Positions 1-11,045 are shown, counted from the first letter of the stretch. The stretch: 64,000 nt of DNA from Picocystis sp. L7 (GCA_020975725.1 QXJR01000022.1:310001-374000); one strand, 5' to 3'. The notes: a model not told the origin generated them from the letters alone. A program made the numbers and translations.

Positions 1-199
1 CCGCTCCTTGCGAATATTCGCATCGCGATCCTTCCTCTGTCGACCCCCTCCCTGGCGAATATGTGCAACGGCTCTCTGGAGGGGAGGGACTTGCCTGGGT
101 TCGGTTTCTTGGAACGATCCAATTCGCATCCGACGACGAAGTCGACGAGAAGGAAGCTTGGAAGCGCATTCACGAGCGGTTTTGGTCGAAAGAGGAAGC
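1..199. other. Left-edge spacer upstream of CKS1
   Basis: This presumably holds the promoter and 5' leader of the CKS1 gene whose ATG is at 200. I see no clear coding exon of another gene. The reading frames that cross it are open by composition only and show no family similarity. Confidence 0.4.
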
Positions 200-545
200 A
201 TGCCGCCCATCCAATACTCCGAGAAATACTTCGACGACGTATACGAGTACAGGTGCGACGAAAGACGCATCCAGAAACGAGCGGTGCTGCAAAGCGAAGG
301 GGATCGACGAGCTGACCGCCGCGGAGAACGAACGCTTGTGCAGGCACGTCGTCCTCCCGCCTGAAGTGGCGAAGCTGTTGCCCAAGGGAAGGTTGCTTTC
401 GGAAGCAGAATGGAGAGGAATGGGTGTACAGCAGTCGAGGGGGTGGGTGCACTACGCGATCCACCGTCCAGAACCTCACATAATGCTGTTCAGGAGACCG
501 TTGAACTACCAGCAACAGAATGCGAATCCTAACATCAACAAGTGA
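200..545 (+). CDS. CKS1: Cyclin-dependent kinase regulatory subunit CKS1
   Basis: Small adaptor that binds cyclin-dependent kinases and phosphorylated substrates. Exon 1 is 200..252 (begins [18 protein letters not shown]), a 91 bp GT-AG intron spans 253..343 (gtgcga...tgtgcag), and exon 2 is 344..545. Splicing joins TACGAGTACAG to GCACGTCGTC, giving the hallmark [11 protein letters not shown] across the junction, then [21 protein letters not shown] and LNYQQQ. The product is 84 residues, normal for the family. The intron is in phase 2, 53 nt after the ATG. Without splicing the two halves lie in different frames and the gene would be missed. The identification is secure because nearly the whole conserved core is visible. 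Confidence 0.97.
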
Positions 546-809
546 TGCGAAAACCCCGCGGGTCCAACCCTCGAATAACGCACAGGAGGCTGTTCACTGG
601 CATCACGCTCGCGTCGCATTGGAAATTGGATTCGGTATGGGAACAAACACAGACATCGTGCACGCTCAAAGAAGAAAAGCATTGTGAAGGGTACAAGGCA
701 TGCATGTAAATACAGTGTTTTTTTCTGCCTACGCAACGTCTGTTCTCACTTCGGAGGGTACCACTTGCCATGCGCAAAGCTGCTCTGCGAAATCACTAGG
801 ACAAGTCAA
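546..809. other. 3' spacer between convergent CKS1 and beta-tubulin
   Basis: Tail-to-tail spacer carrying both 3' ends. TGTAAA occurs near 705, the kind of word green algae use as a polyadenylation signal (TGTAA). That is family knowledge, and its use here is inferred. No coding potential seen. Confidence 0.4.
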
Positions 810-2444
810 TTAGAGCTCCTCCTCATCATCATACACACCATCTTCCTCAATGGTCGCCTCCTGGTACTGCTGGTACTCTGATACAAGATCGTTCATGTTG
901 GATTCAGCTTCTGTAAATTCCATCTCATCCATACCCTCACCCGTGTACCAGTGAAGGAAAGCCTTACGACGGAACATTGATGTAAACTGGTCGGACACTC
1001 GCCTAAACATGTCCTGAATTGCAGTGGTGTTACCAACAAAGGTAGATGACATTTTCAGCCCGGTGGGAGGAATGTCACACACGGAAGACTTGACATTGTT
1101 AGGAATCCACTCGACAAAGTACGCGGAGTTCTTGCTCTGCACCTGCATCATCTGTTCATCAACATCCTTCGTTGACATACGCCCACGGAAAAGAGCGGAT
1201 GCAGTCAAGTAGCGGCCCTGACGAGGATCGCCTGCACACATCATGTTCTTGGCATCCCACATCTGATGTGTAAGCTCTGGAACTGTCAGTGCACGATACT
1301 GCTGTGAGTGACGGGAAGTAAGTGGAGCAAACCCGACCATGAAAAAGTGCAAGCGTGGGAATGGGACAAGGTTGACGGCAAGCTTGCGGAGATCAGCGTT
1401 CAGCTGTCCAGGAAAGCGCAAGCAGCATGTGATGCCGGACATGACCTGCGAAACCAAGTGGTTAAGATCTCCAAAGGTTGGGTTTGAGAGCTTCAGGGAT
1501 CTGTGGCAGATATCGTAGAGTGCCTCGTTATCAAGGATCACGCACTCGTCTGCATTCTCAACCAGCTGGTGAATGGAAAGAGTGGCGTTGTACGGCTCAA
1601 CAACCGTATCAGAAACCTTGGGGGAAGGTACGACCGAGAAAGTAAGCATCATGCGGTCAGGATACTCCTCCCTAATCTTGGAGATCAACAGGGTGCCCAT
1701 TCCGGATCCAGTTCCTCCTCCCAGGGAATGGCACACTTGAAACCCCTGCAGGCAGTCACAGTTTTCTGACTCTCTCCTGACAACTTCCAGGACAGAGTCG
1801 ATTAGCTCGGCTCCTTCAGTGTAGTGTCCCTTTGCCCAGTTGTTGCCGGCTCCAGATTGACCAAAGACAAAGTTATCTGGTCGGAAGATCCTACCATGGG
1901 CGCCTGAACGGACCGAATCCATGGTTCCAGGCTCCAGATCCATCAGGACGGCACGGGGGACGTAGCGTCCACCATTTGCTTCGTTGAAGTAGACGTTGAT
2001 ACGCTCCAGCTGGAGATCAGAGTCTCCCTCGTAAGCTCCATCGGCGTCTATACCATGTTCATTGCAACACGTCTGTTGCCGCAACCGAAAAGCACACCCA
2101 GGTCAGCCATTTTCCTCTCGCCACCTTCAGTGAGAAGGACTTCTGGCGGCCATTTCGCCGTGGGCGTGGTCCGATTCCCTGCGAGCGTTTCGTCATTGAC
2201 AGGTTGCGTGGGCTCCAGCGTCCCATTTTTTGCCGTTCCACTCGATCATGCACACGGCACTCGTGCGAGGCGCTCGTTCCTGCGCGCGTGATGTTCCCTC
2301 CAACCCCAGGTGTCGGCACATCCGCTTTTCCCTCCCTTTTTCGAACGCCTTTCCCTGCACGCCGTCCGCTTCACGCACCTCCCAGAACTTGGAGCCGACT
2401 TGGTTGCCGCACTGGCCGCCTTGGATGTGCACGATCTCGCGCAT
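810..2444 (-). CDS. TUBB: Beta-tubulin
   Basis: Beta subunit of the microtubule heterodimer. Exon 1 (2379..2444) encodes 22 residues starting [15 protein letters not shown], with the MREI autoregulation tetrapeptide. A 306 bp phase-0 GT-AG intron (2073..2378, gtgcgtga...aacag) follows. Exon 2 (810..2072) carries the rest, including the GTP-binding loop [10 protein letters not shown] and the acidic tail ending [22 protein letters not shown]. The spliced junction reads [12 protein letters not shown], aligning without gap to the family's FWEVVCDEHGID. The product is 442 residues, close to the usual 445-450. The intron is the longest found in the window and sits only 66 nt from the start. Confidence 0.97.
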
Positions 2445-4252
2445 GATTGCGTGAACACGTGCGAGAGCGCGACGAAGTGGTGGTCGGATGGAGGTTTCGA
2501 GTGAGAAGACCCTCAGAAGCGCACGACCCCAAGGCGTCCGGACCGGGCGGGGTCGGGGCGCGCGAGCCGTTGCCCCGGATCGGAGGGGATCCCCCTCGTC
2601 AGGGTGGCTCTGGGGAAGTGGATCCCGGGGGATCACAAGAAGATCCTCTTCGGTTAACGTTCCCATTTTAAACGGAGGCGAAGGAAGTTCCGATAAACGC
2701 CTGTGAGAGCGGAAAAGATCCGGGGGTCGGGTCCACACGTCGTCGAGGAAGATGAACGGCTTTTTCCCGCGCGAGGGAAGAAATGGGTGACCATTCTACC
2801 ATCCGATCGAGCACCGGTAGTCAAGAGATCGATCCTGGACATCCCCTCGGGGCAGGCACAAGTGAGGGAGAATCCACGAGGCATCCGGGAGGAGGGACGT
2901 GGGAACCGTTGCCCGCGGAGGAAACGGATGCTCGGTTCAATGGAACGTGAAACGAAAAAGGGCAACGTTGTTCATCGATTGGGAGGGTAGACCGACGCCA
3001 TTCCAAAGTTGGTGCACGTGGCCATGCGCAATCCAATTTACACAGACGGAGAGAATCCGATGAAGGAAAGTGGCTCTTGTCTTCGCGTACATGTTTGCCA
3101 AATTATAAAATATGCATCGTGCGGCAAAAAAATGTCACACCCGATTTGGTGCGAAGTCTAGTTTCGAGGAAGACCGAGGAACAATCCGCCTCACACCAAA
3201 GCCTTGCACATTCCGAGGAACGTTTGCCGGTCAGTGAAGATCCGCGTGCACCACAATCAATGCCAACTCCACGCACGCTTTTCTGGTGTTGGTAGGAAAG
3301 GCTTGGTTGTCTTTTCTATCCGTGCATTGCTCATGTTGAGGAGCTTATTATTGTAAGCTTGTCTTTTTATCCATGTAGCATTTGTTGCGACCTTGACCGC
3401 AACACATTGAATGCGTTGCGGCATGACTATAGCACGTTTCAACAAAGATGTGCAAGACCACAAAAATAGACATAATATCAGGATTCTCCCCTAACAACTC
3501 ACGTTGCGAATCGAGGTAAATTTGATGGCAACGGATTCGTTTATACACCGATCCGCATGGAGTCCTTGGTTTCTCACATAGCTAAACTCGCAACATACCA
3601 CGAGACTATCCATGCCCGTGGGTTCTTGTTTCCTTCTTTGTTCGACGGGTGTGTTTCGTCTAAATTCGGTACTCACTTGAACCCTAGTTCAACGATGTAT
3701 GGACGAAACCTTTGCGGAAGCTCTCGCCCTTGGACGGGGAAATGACCACCCTTGACGGACCTTCCTACGCCCATTTACACCTTTCGAACCCCATGTTTCG
3801 TCCTCTCTATCTGCCTTCGACATTCGACAAGACATTTCTCGTGCCTTTATTTTCATGCGCGAACCTTGCCTCCGTTCTTTTCCACGTGCCGGTGGAGCGC
3901 ACCGCGTTTGTTGTCCTGTTCCTGATCCCCAATCTCTTGATTTCTCCGCGTGTGTGGTGGTGGTGGAGTCTTTTTCCCTCGTCCCTTGGTTGCCTTGGTT
4001 CGGGTTTCTCCATTCCCCCCCCCGCAATGGGTGGTTGGTTGGTTCTCGTCTTTCCCCTCCCATCGCGATCTCTTCTCCTTCCATCGACACCTTCCGTCTC
4101 GATATCGATATCTCTCCGAATGGATAGGGTCCAACCGGTCCCCCTGGGGGTGTGTGGCAGGGAGAGGGAGGGGTGGGAGAGGGACGCAGGACGGTTCAGT
4201 TGGACGTTGATTGACGATCGTGTCGCAACACAAGCACGCGAAAGGAATCGGC
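2445..4252. other. Gene-poor spacer upstream of beta-tubulin and branching enzyme
   Basis: About 1.8 kb between divergent beta-tubulin and branching enzyme. I recognise no protein. The long frame starting near 3712 is composition-driven and overlaps the branching-enzyme leader. Visible words are GGTTAACGTT at 2652 and a doubled TCGATATCGATATCT at 4098..4113, about 140 bp before the branching-enzyme ATG. The stretch around 3060-3700 is clearly more AT-rich than the flanks. Confidence 0.5.
4098..4116 (+). promoter_or_regulatory. Candidate ATCGATATCT promoter element of branching enzyme
   Basis: The sequence CGATATCGATATCTCTCC lies about 140 bp upstream of the branching-enzyme ATG. Close variants recur upstream of other genes here (13883, 17093, 25643, 52439, 63196). 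Its role as a promoter element is inference from recurrence and position. Confidence 0.4.
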
Positions 4253-6793
4253 ATGGAACGCGCGATGGCGCAGCGAGGAGGGAACCGAACGATGGTCCAA
4301 GGATGGGAGAAGCGGTGGAAGAGAGGGACGTGTCGGACACGCGCGACAGGAACGACCAGGGACGCGGATGGACGGATCCAAGCCAAGGGGCTGGGAAGGC
4401 CTGTGCACCACCAGAGGCGCGAAAAAATGGTCGCGAAGGCGATCGTGCCGAACACCCAAGTCGCCGTGGTAGACGATCCCGAACAGAGGAACGTGCCTTT
4501 TCCCGAAGGAGATGGACTCACGGTGATCGGACAAGACTCTGCACTGGAAGGATTTAGGGAACATCTGAACTACCGGTACAACCTGTACAAGAACATCAGA
4601 AGGGGGATGGACGACGCAGAAGGTGGGATCGAAGGGTTTTCGAAAGGATACGAGTCGTTCGGGTTCTTCCGAGACGGAGATACCATCTGCTTCAAGGAAT
4701 GGCTTCCAGGAGCAGAAGCAGTCTCCCTGATCGGGGACTTCAACAACTGGGACGACACCACGCATCCGTTGAGCAAGAACGATTTTGGACATTTCGAGAT
4801 ACGCATCCCGCCAAAAGCCGATGGAACACCGGCCATCCCACACATGTCCAAGGTGAAGTTACGGCTGCGTGTGCCTGGTGGAGGTGTCATTGACCGCATC
4901 CCCTCCTGGATCGAGTATGCGGTGCAAGAACCAAACGCCATTCCCTTTGACGGGGTCTACTATGATCCTCCAGAAGACCAGAAGTTCAAGTTTAAGCACA
5001 GCAAACCGCCTAGGCCTGATGCTCTGCGGATCTACGAAGTGCACATCGGAATGTCTTCCCCAGATCCGAAGTGCTCCACCTATGCAGAGTTCCGAGACAC
5101 TGTACTACCAAGGATAAAGCAGCTTGGATACAACACCATTCAACTCATGGCAGTCCAGGAGCATGCCTTCTATGGCTCATTCGGGTATCATGTGACGAAC
5201 TTCTTCGCACCAAGCAGCAGATTCGGCACGCCAGAAGATCTCAAGTCTTTGGTGGACCGTGCCCATGAGCTCGGAATCTTTGTTCTCATGGATGTCGTGC
5301 ACAGCCATGCCAGTAGCAATGAACTGGATGGAATCGCCAACATGGATGGCTCCGGAGCGCACTACTTCCATGGTGGATCCAGGGGTTATCACTGGATGTG
5401 GGATTCCAAGTGCTTCAACTACGGCAACTGGGAAACTATGCGTTTCCTCCTGTCCAACCTGCGGTGGTGGTTGGAAGAATACCAGTTTGATGGTTATCGA
5501 TTCGATGGTGTAACATCCATGATGTACACGCATCATGGATTGCAGATGTGCTTCACTGGCAACTACGAAGAGTATTTTGGCATGGCCACTGACACTGACT
5601 GCCTAGCCTTCTTGATGGCTGGGAATGACATGATGCACAGTCTGTTTCCCAACTGTGTGACGATTGCGGAAGACGTCTCTGGGATGCCCACCCTCTGCAG
5701 ACCTGTTTCGGAAGGCGGTGTCGGCTTTGATTACAGGTTGGCAATGGCCATTTCTGACAAGTGGGTCGAGCTTCTTGGGGGAGAAGCCAGGCCAGGGGGG
5801 ACTTTCAGCGGGGGAGTCCCTGATGAGTACTGGGAGATGGGCAACATTGTCTTCACTCTAGAGAACCGTAGGTGGAACGAACCGGTCATCGCCTACTCAG
5901 AGAGCCATGACCAAGCCCTTGTCGGATCTAAAACCGTGGCTTTCTGGCTGATGGACAAGGATATGTACGATTACATGAGCTTGCTAGGACCCAGCACACC
6001 CACCATTGACCGGGGCATGGCTCTTCACAAGATGATCAGGTTGATCACGTTTGGGCTGGGCGGCAATGGGTACTTGAACTTCATGGGAAACGAATTTGGC
6101 CATCCGGAGTGGATCGACTTCCCTCGAGACGATCGCTGGGACAATGCTACTGGTGCTTTTGTTCCTGGGAACGGGGGGAGTTACCATCACTGCCGCCGCC
6201 GTTTTGACCTGGTATTCAGCGAGTTCTTTGAAAATGCAGACAAATCAGTTCCAGGTGATGGCGATGATCCGGAGCCACTGCGGACAGATCTGAGGTATCA
6301 TCACCTGTGGAGATTCGACCGTGCAATGAACACGCTTGATATTGAACACCACGTTTTGAGCAGCAGTCACCAGTACACCAGCAGGAAGGACGAGGGCGAC
6401 AAACTTATTGTGTTTGAGAAGGGGGATTGTGTGTTCGTCTTCAACTTCAACCCCACCCAATCCTTCAGTGATTACCGTGTGGGTTGTCACCTTCCTGGAC
6501 GGTACAAGGTGGCGTTGAGCTCGGACGACCCCAAGTACGGTGGATTTGGCAACGTGCGGGAAGGAGACGGCAACGAGTATTTCACGAACGAGGGCTACCA
6601 CGACGGCCGTCCTCATTCGTTCTTGGTGTACACGCCGGCCCGCACCGCCGTGGTGTACGCTCGGGTTTCCGACGACGACGAGGACGTGGTGGAGGTGGCT
6701 GCGGATCCATCCGTCCAGCCTTCGCCATCGACCCTCGACAAGGCGTCGTCCATCCTCGACGACGACGACGACGAGGACGACGAGCAAGCTTGA
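4253..6793 (+). CDS. SBE: Starch (1,4-alpha-glucan) branching enzyme, GH13
   Basis: Transfers alpha-1,4 glucan segments to alpha-1,6 positions in starch synthesis. About residue 157 begins the CBM48 strand [13 protein letters not shown]13 regions follow in order: DVVHSH (about 346), GYRFDGV with the nucleophile Asp (about 417), AEDVSGMP with the acid/base Glu (about 471) and SESHDQ (about 549), then the C-terminal beta domain. The frame is open without introns. I chose the first in-frame ATG at 4253, giving 846 residues. The Arg-rich first 60 residues could be a plastid transit peptide, but a later ATG (4265) is also possible. The protein ends in an unusual acidic run of Asp/Glu ([11 protein letters not shown]) encoded by a GAC repeat. 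It matches plant class II-type branching enzymes rather than bacterial GlgB. Confidence 0.95.
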   Translation: MERAMAQRGGNRTMVQGWEKRWKRGTCRTRATGTTRDADGRIQAKGLGRPVHHQRREKMVAKAIVPNTQVAVVDDPEQRNVPFPEGDGLTVIGQDSALEGFREHLNYRYNLYKNIRRGMDDAEGGIEGFSKGYESFGFFRDGDTICFKEWLPGAEAVSLIGDFNNWDDTTHPLSKNDFGHFEIRIPPKADGTPAIPHMSKVKLRLRVPGGGVIDRIPSWIEYAVQEPNAIPFDGVYYDPPEDQKFKFKHSKPPRPDALRIYEVHIGMSSPDPKCSTYAEFRDTVLPRIKQLGYNTIQLMAVQEHAFYGSFGYHVTNFFAPSSRFGTPEDLKSLVDRAHELGIFVLMDVVHSHASSNELDGIANMDGSGAHYFHGGSRGYHWMWDSKCFNYGNWETMRFLLSNLRWWLEEYQFDGYRFDGVTSMMYTHHGLQMCFTGNYEEYFGMATDTDCLAFLMAGNDMMHSLFPNCVTIAEDVSGMPTLCRPVSEGGVGFDYRLAMAISDKWVELLGGEARPGGTFSGGVPDEYWEMGNIVFTLENRRWNEPVIAYSESHDQALVGSKTVAFWLMDKDMYDYMSLLGPSTPTIDRGMALHKMIRLITFGLGGNGYLNFMGNEFGHPEWIDFPRDDRWDNATGAFVPGNGGSYHHCRRRFDLVFSEFFENADKSVPGDGDDPEPLRTDLRYHHLWRFDRAMNTLDIEHHVLSSSHQYTSRKDEGDKLIVFEKGDCVFVFNFNPTQSFSDYRVGCHLPGRYKVALSSDDPKYGGFGNVREGDGNEYFTNEGYHDGRPHSFLVYTPARTAVVYARVSDDDEDVVEVAADPSVQPSPSTLDKASSILDDDDDEDDEQA

Positions 6794-7398
6794 AGATTTC
6801 TGACAAGGTTCGGTTTTTCCTTCTCTTTTTCTTTCGAGGCCTGGACCCCATCCCATGCCTGGTAATCTACCACCCCTGTAGCAGAAGCCCAACCGTGTCC
6901 ACCTGGGGACGCACGCCTGCGTTTCGCGTCGCGCTGGTTCCATCCATGGACGCGTGGATGGACGTGGCCCTTCACCAGGCGCTGTGCCGTGCTCCTGGAT
7001 CCGTGCCGACCTCCCCAACCGCCGCCTGTGGCCAGGCGCCATGGCCACCTCACACCGCCCACTGCGCCACGTCCATTCGCTCGACCTCGGAGGGGACCCC
7101 GAGCTGGATCCCGAGGATGTTTTTGTTAGGGTTTATCTAGGGTGTCGGTTGGCCCCACGTGTCGAAAACTCCGAAAGCGAGAACAGGCGCAAGACACGTC
7201 GCGGAGATGGCGAAATGCGCACGTTTGGATGCCGTGGCGCACGTGCGTGCCTCGAACGGGAAGAAAAAGAGCGTCTCGAGGTGCAGCACGAACCAGGACG
7301 GGGTCCAAGGACGCGAAGAGGGGACGAACGCAGCGGAGGACGAAGAAGTTGGGAAGGATGGAGGTCCTGGCGCAAACGATGGACCGCGAGAACGAACC
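6794..7398. other. Spacer between branching enzyme and PPDK regulatory protein
   Basis: Holds the branching-enzyme 3' end and the leader of the next gene. An in-frame ATG at 7207 could extend the downstream protein, but the added residues are acidic and low-complexity. No separate gene is supported. Confidence 0.4.
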
Positions 7399-8460
7399 AT
7401 GGCCACGTTTGGGAACAGAACCAGGTCCAACAAGATCAGAAGGATGACCATGCAGCGGAAGGCCAGGACGGCGGCCAGCCGCGCCGCACGACTCGAACCC
7501 AAAAGGTCCGAACAACTAGAGGAAACCAATGCGATGGAAGTGGACGACGGAACGGAACAAGTCTGTGTGCTGTCCAAACCGATCTTCGTGCTGTCCGATT
7601 GCACAGGAGAAAGCGCTGCGAACACGTGCCGGGCAGCGCTGGGACAGTTCGAAGTTTGCAGGGACCTCTCCTGTCCCACCAACCTGGCCATCTATCGGTT
7701 CCTGGCGGAAGAAAGAGAAGTCTTTGAAATCGTGAGGAAAGCAGCCGAGCAGGATGCTCTGGTTGTGTATACTCTTGTAGAAAAACGCATGAAGCAAGCC
7801 GTCGAAACTGCCTGCAACCTGTACAAGGTCAAGAGCGTGGACATGTGGAGCAACCTGCTGGAAGAAATGGAAGTCCACCTGGAAAAACAACGGATAGGGG
7901 TGCCACTGGGACGGCGCAATACCAGCTCGCAGGGATTGGGACCTGATTATTTCAGAATGATAGAAGCAGTAGAATTCACCAGGAAGCAAGATGATGGTGC
8001 ACTGCCAGAAAACTGGAAGGATGCAGACATCCTCCTGATTGGGGTGTCTCGCACCGGGAAGACGCCTCTGTCTATCTATTTGGGTCAGAGAGGCTTGAAA
8101 GTGGCAAACTTACCGTTGGTTCCAGGGGTGCCGGTGCCTAAGCAGTTGTATGAGATCGACCAAAACAAAGTATTTGCGCTATTGGTGGATCCGAACGTAC
8201 TTCACAGCATTAGAACAAATAGACTATCAAATTTGGGCCTGGGGCCTAATGAATCTTATGATGACCTTCGAAAGATCAGAGAGGAGCTCGCTGAGGCAAA
8301 AAGGTTGTACGCGCAGAATCCCGCGTGGCCGGTCATTGATGTTACCAACACAGGTGTGGAGGAATCGGCAGCACGCATCATGCGGATTATTTCAGAGAGA
8401 CAGGATCCTGAACACACAACACCTCACATGTATCATCTATCCCAGTCCGTAGAACCTTAG
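7399..8460 (+). CDS. PDRP1: PPDK regulatory protein (bifunctional kinase/phosphorylase, DUF299)
   Basis: Reversibly phosphorylates an active-site Thr of pyruvate, phosphate dikinase, coupling it to ADP levels. In plants this happens in the plastid. The domain starts with PIFVLSDCTGESA (about residue 66) and carries the nucleotide-binding loop GVSRTGKTPLSIYLG (about 214), then VPGVPVPKQLYEI, as in all DUF299 proteins. The ATG at 7399 has the strong context accATGG and opens a basic Ala/Arg/Thr-rich N-terminus typical of a transit peptide (MATFGNRTRSNKIRR). It gives 353 residues. An in-frame ATG at 7207 would add an acidic stretch and is less likely. No intron. It converges on the coiled-coil gene, with 57 bp between stops. 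Confidence 0.93.
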   Translation: MATFGNRTRSNKIRRMTMQRKARTAASRAARLEPKRSEQLEETNAMEVDDGTEQVCVLSKPIFVLSDCTGESAANTCRAALGQFEVCRDLSCPTNLAIYRFLAEEREVFEIVRKAAEQDALVVYTLVEKRMKQAVETACNLYKVKSVDMWSNLLEEMEVHLEKQRIGVPLGRRNTSSQGLGPDYFRMIEAVEFTRKQDDGALPENWKDADILLIGVSRTGKTPLSIYLGQRGLKVANLPLVPGVPVPKQLYEIDQNKVFALLVDPNVLHSIRTNRLSNLGLGPNESYDDLRKIREELAEAKRLYAQNPAWPVIDVTNTGVEESAARIMRIISERQDPEHTTPHMYHLSQSVEP

Positions 8461-8517
8461 TCTTTTGCAGGTTTGGATGCAAACGTTCATTACATCGGTA
8501 CGTATGTTTAGCTTCGG

Positions 8518-9516
8518 CTACGCACCGCATTCGCTAAGCTTCAGCACTTTCTGTATCCCGTATTCCATTTCAGCGGGCGAGCTCAAAGCGGCCCCTTCAA
8601 AGGCAGAGTGGAGTCGTCTTTTTAGAGAGTCTGTGACTTCTTTGCAGGGAGAGGCATTGATCTCAGGAACGGGAAATGCTTCGCTTGAAACCGAACGGCT
8701 GCTTGTGATGCCACAGTTGCTACACTGTTTGGAAGGCGCTTCTTTGCTGTGCTCGCTTCTGTCAGCAATGGTGTTGATCAAATTCCAGAAACTTGCTGGG
8801 ACTTGGAACATCGTATCTGGGTGCACAGGCGAATCTCTATCCTGCAGGCCCTGATCATCGACCGACAATCTCTGCAGCACTGTGCCAAGTAATTTTTCAA
8901 TCACTCCAGTGAAAGGAAGGGTTTGATCGTTTCCAACGGCAATCATCTGGCTTTCTAACTTCTTCAATTCCTCCTTCAAAGCATGGCGTTCTTCGACCAA
9001 TGTCACATTTCTTTCTGTGAGCTCCTCTACCTGCTTTTCTAGGATTGCCAGCGCCCCTTTGTAGGTGGAGATGACGGATTCACCGTAGGACTGCATCGCT
9101 CCATCGAACTCGTGCTCCAACTCTTTCAGCTCGTTCTCCAGGCTGTAGTTCCTTGTGCGGACTTTTTCGTATTTGTCATGGAGATCATAGATCTTTCTGT
9201 TCAGGCACTGGATTAGCTGTTTGTCCTCCCAGTTTTTGTCTTTTTCTTGCTGGAGTTCTTGATCTCTTGCAAGCAACTTCTCTCGTTCTTCCTTCAACTC
9301 TTTGTTTTCTTCCTTCAGCTGTTCGTTGTCCAGCTCCACTTCCTTGATTCGTTCTTCCCATTGTCGGGCAGCACCTTCCTCCTGCGCCCTCTTGGCCTTC
9401 CAGGCGGCCTTGAGTGCGTTCAGTTCGTGCTGCACCACCTTCAGTTCGTTCCTGAGGCTGTTATTTTCGCGCAAGGTCTTGTGGTGGTGCGAAACCAACT
9501 CGCTGGTGCGTGGCAT
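8518..9516 (-). CDS. Coiled-coil protein of unknown function
   Basis: Unrecognised protein of 332 residues, starting MPRTSELVSHHHKTLRE. The frame extends upstream, but 9516 is the first ATG that begins the helical region. Residues from about 10 to 210 are a near-continuous heptad-rich, Lys/Glu/Leu-rich coiled coil (for example NEQLKEENKELKEEREKLL), interrupted near YGESVISTYKGALAILEKQ. The C-terminal third is Ser-rich and lacks obvious domains. It could be a cytoskeletal, Golgi or centrosomal scaffold, but coiled coils look alike and nothing fixes a function. Intronless. Confidence 0.75.
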   Translation of the reverse strand: MPRTSELVSHHHKTLRENNSLRNELKVVQHELNALKAAWKAKRAQEEGAARQWEERIKEVELDNEQLKEENKELKEEREKLLARDQELQQEKDKNWEDKQLIQCLNRKIYDLHDKYEKVRTRNYSLENELKELEHEFDGAMQSYGESVISTYKGALAILEKQVEELTERNVTLVEERHALKEELKKLESQMIAVGNDQTLPFTGVIEKLLGTVLQRLSVDDQGLQDRDSPVHPDTMFQVPASFWNLINTIADRSEHSKEAPSKQCSNCGITSSRSVSSEAFPVPEINASPCKEVTDSLKRRLHSAFEGAALSSPAEMEYGIQKVLKLSECGA

Positions 9517-9836
9517 CGCTCCAATTCGACCAAAGGCGTCGGAATCCCATGGACAGGCTGGTGACTTCGGGGTTAACTCCACGCTTAACTTCCGACCCCA
9601 ACGCCCCGGAACGAAGGACCGCAAAAGACCGTGAAAATGGGGTGGAATTCAGGGAGGGTTGGATGGAGAGGGACACGGGAAGGAGGGGTGCAAGGACCAG
9701 CAGCTGGGAACGGTGCAGGACGTAGAGGAAACGAACGAAGGACGTGTGTTGGTGCCAGGTGAAGGTATCAATTCGAAGGTGATGTGCAACCCGGGTGATG
9801 GCAGTGTAAGGGCCAAAGTGCAGGTGGATCGAAACG
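9517..9836. other. Spacer upstream of the coiled-coil gene
   Basis: 320 bp between the coiled-coil gene start and the EXO5 3' end. It holds GGGGTTAACTCC at about 9569..9580 followed by CTTAACTTC, a word also seen upstream of PanC (57451) and near other starts. No coding signal. Confidence 0.4.
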
Positions 9837-10874
9837 TCATGAAGCAGACCACGGACCCGGCACGAGTCCGTTGGGCGCAGGACACACGTCAGAAAACTGG
9901 CAATACTGGCACTTCCAACCTTCCTGAGGAGGAACAACTTGTGGCGGTTGCCTCCCGCGTAACACTGGAAGATGTCTGGACAATTGATGAGCCATCCAAT
10001 CCTTGTCATGCTCAAACTGCTCTTCCCCAAGGAGTTGAAGATTCTCCTGCCATTCGTATCGCAGGTAGAGCTGCGTGCCTACGTTGAAATGGAGCGTTTG
10101 ACCATATTGTCGCATTCCGTGGAATACATCTGCCAAATTCTTCACGTTCTTCAGGGGAACAATGGACGAAGAACTGGCGTACTGTCGAACCTGTGTCGAC
10201 AACGGCAGTTTCGACTGGATGCCCGTCAACCTTACAATTTCCCCCACATCAAAAACGGGTTTGGTTTTTTCCGCGTCCTGACCTTCGTCACCTTCGTGAA
10301 AGTAGTGGAAGACCCCATGCAGCAGGGTGCAGTAGCACATCAGCTGCAGCTTCGCGGTTCTCTTCTGCGCTTCCCCGGGGATGGTCGGTCTCTGTCTTGT
10401 CTTGTGGTCGCGAATGCGGACCTCCTTCCCCTCCAGGAACAGCTCGTCAATGATTCCGATGATCGGTTGTCCCTGCACGACCCCGAAGACGAGGAGTTCT
10501 CTGGTTTTTCTTTCCCTTCGCAGCTGTTCGAGTCCCAGGACCAGATTGAGCAGGTTGATTGCCCACGCGTCTTCTTTGGTCTGCACTTGGACTGGTTCCC
10601 TTTGCACCACTTCGAGTTCCAGTTCCTTGTGCCTTTTCTCTCCGTTGACCATGGCTTCTGTTCGCATTTCTTCCCCCCCTTCTCGCAGGTGTTTTTCCAG
10701 GTACACGGCCTGTTGCTGGCACCATTCGTGTGCGGTGATGCGGGTCACCCCCACGAACCTCTGTTTCGTTTCCACGACGTTCATGTGCAGGTCTTCCATG
10801 TCTCTATCCTCCTCCAATCGTTCCACCAGTTTGCTGGCTTCCATCCAAAAGGCCAGGTCCTCGTCCATGGCCAT
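9837..10874 (-). CDS. EXO5: Exonuclease V (EXO5/Dem1), Fe-S single-strand exonuclease
   Basis: PD-(D/E)XK single-strand DNA exonuclease implicated in interstrand crosslink repair and organelle DNA maintenance. Visible family signature: VGVTRITAHEWCQQQAVY (Cys52), KRHKELELEV, REL-VFG, the catalytic GIIDEL...RDHKTR, KLQLMCYCTLL, and the C-terminal cluster WKCQYCQFSDVC (Cys322, 325, 331). With Cys52 these form the four Fe-S ligands. The start at 10874 (MAMDED) is chosen because upstream residues are translated repeat DNA. The product is 345 residues. It is divergent from starch synthase across a 213 bp repeat-bearing promoter. Confidence 0.95.
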   Translation of the reverse strand: MAMDEDLAFWMEASKLVERLEEDRDMEDLHMNVVETKQRFVGVTRITAHEWCQQQAVYLEKHLREGGEEMRTEAMVNGEKRHKELELEVVQREPVQVQTKEDAWAINLLNLVLGLEQLRRERKTRELLVFGVVQGQPIIGIIDELFLEGKEVRIRDHKTRQRPTIPGEAQKRTAKLQLMCYCTLLHGVFHYFHEGDEGQDAEKTKPVFDVGEIVRLTGIQSKLPLSTQVRQYASSSSIVPLKNVKNLADVFHGMRQYGQTLHFNVGTQLYLRYEWQENLQLLGEEQFEHDKDWMAHQLSRHLPVLRGRQPPQVVPPQEGWKCQYCQFSDVCPAPNGLVPGPWSAS

Positions 10875-10945
10875 GGCGGTTCCCACACCGCTGCCTTCTC
10901 TTCCGCCCCTGTGTTTCCTCCTCGTCGGGATCGACCCTGGATCCT

Positions 10946-11045
10946 CCCCAAAGGGGGGCATTCTTCTCCTCCCCAAAGGGGGGCATTCTTCTCCTCCCCA
11001 AAGGGGGGCATTCGCCTCTTCCGAAAGGGGGGCAGGGGAGGAGGG
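10946..11045. repeat. Four-copy 25 bp tandem repeat in a bidirectional promoter
   Basis: Four units start at about 10946, 10971, 10996 and 11021. Each contains the imperfect palindrome CCCCAAAGGGGGG followed by CATTCTTCTCCT. The fourth unit has drifted to CCGAAAGGGG. The array fills the centre of the 213 bp between the EXO5 and starch synthase start codons. Seen directly. A regulatory role is inference. Confidence 0.85.

Noticed and set aside
3712-4557. 281-codon plus-strand frame before branching enzyme
   Set aside because: It overlaps the branching-enzyme gene in another frame and looks like low-complexity translation without similarity.
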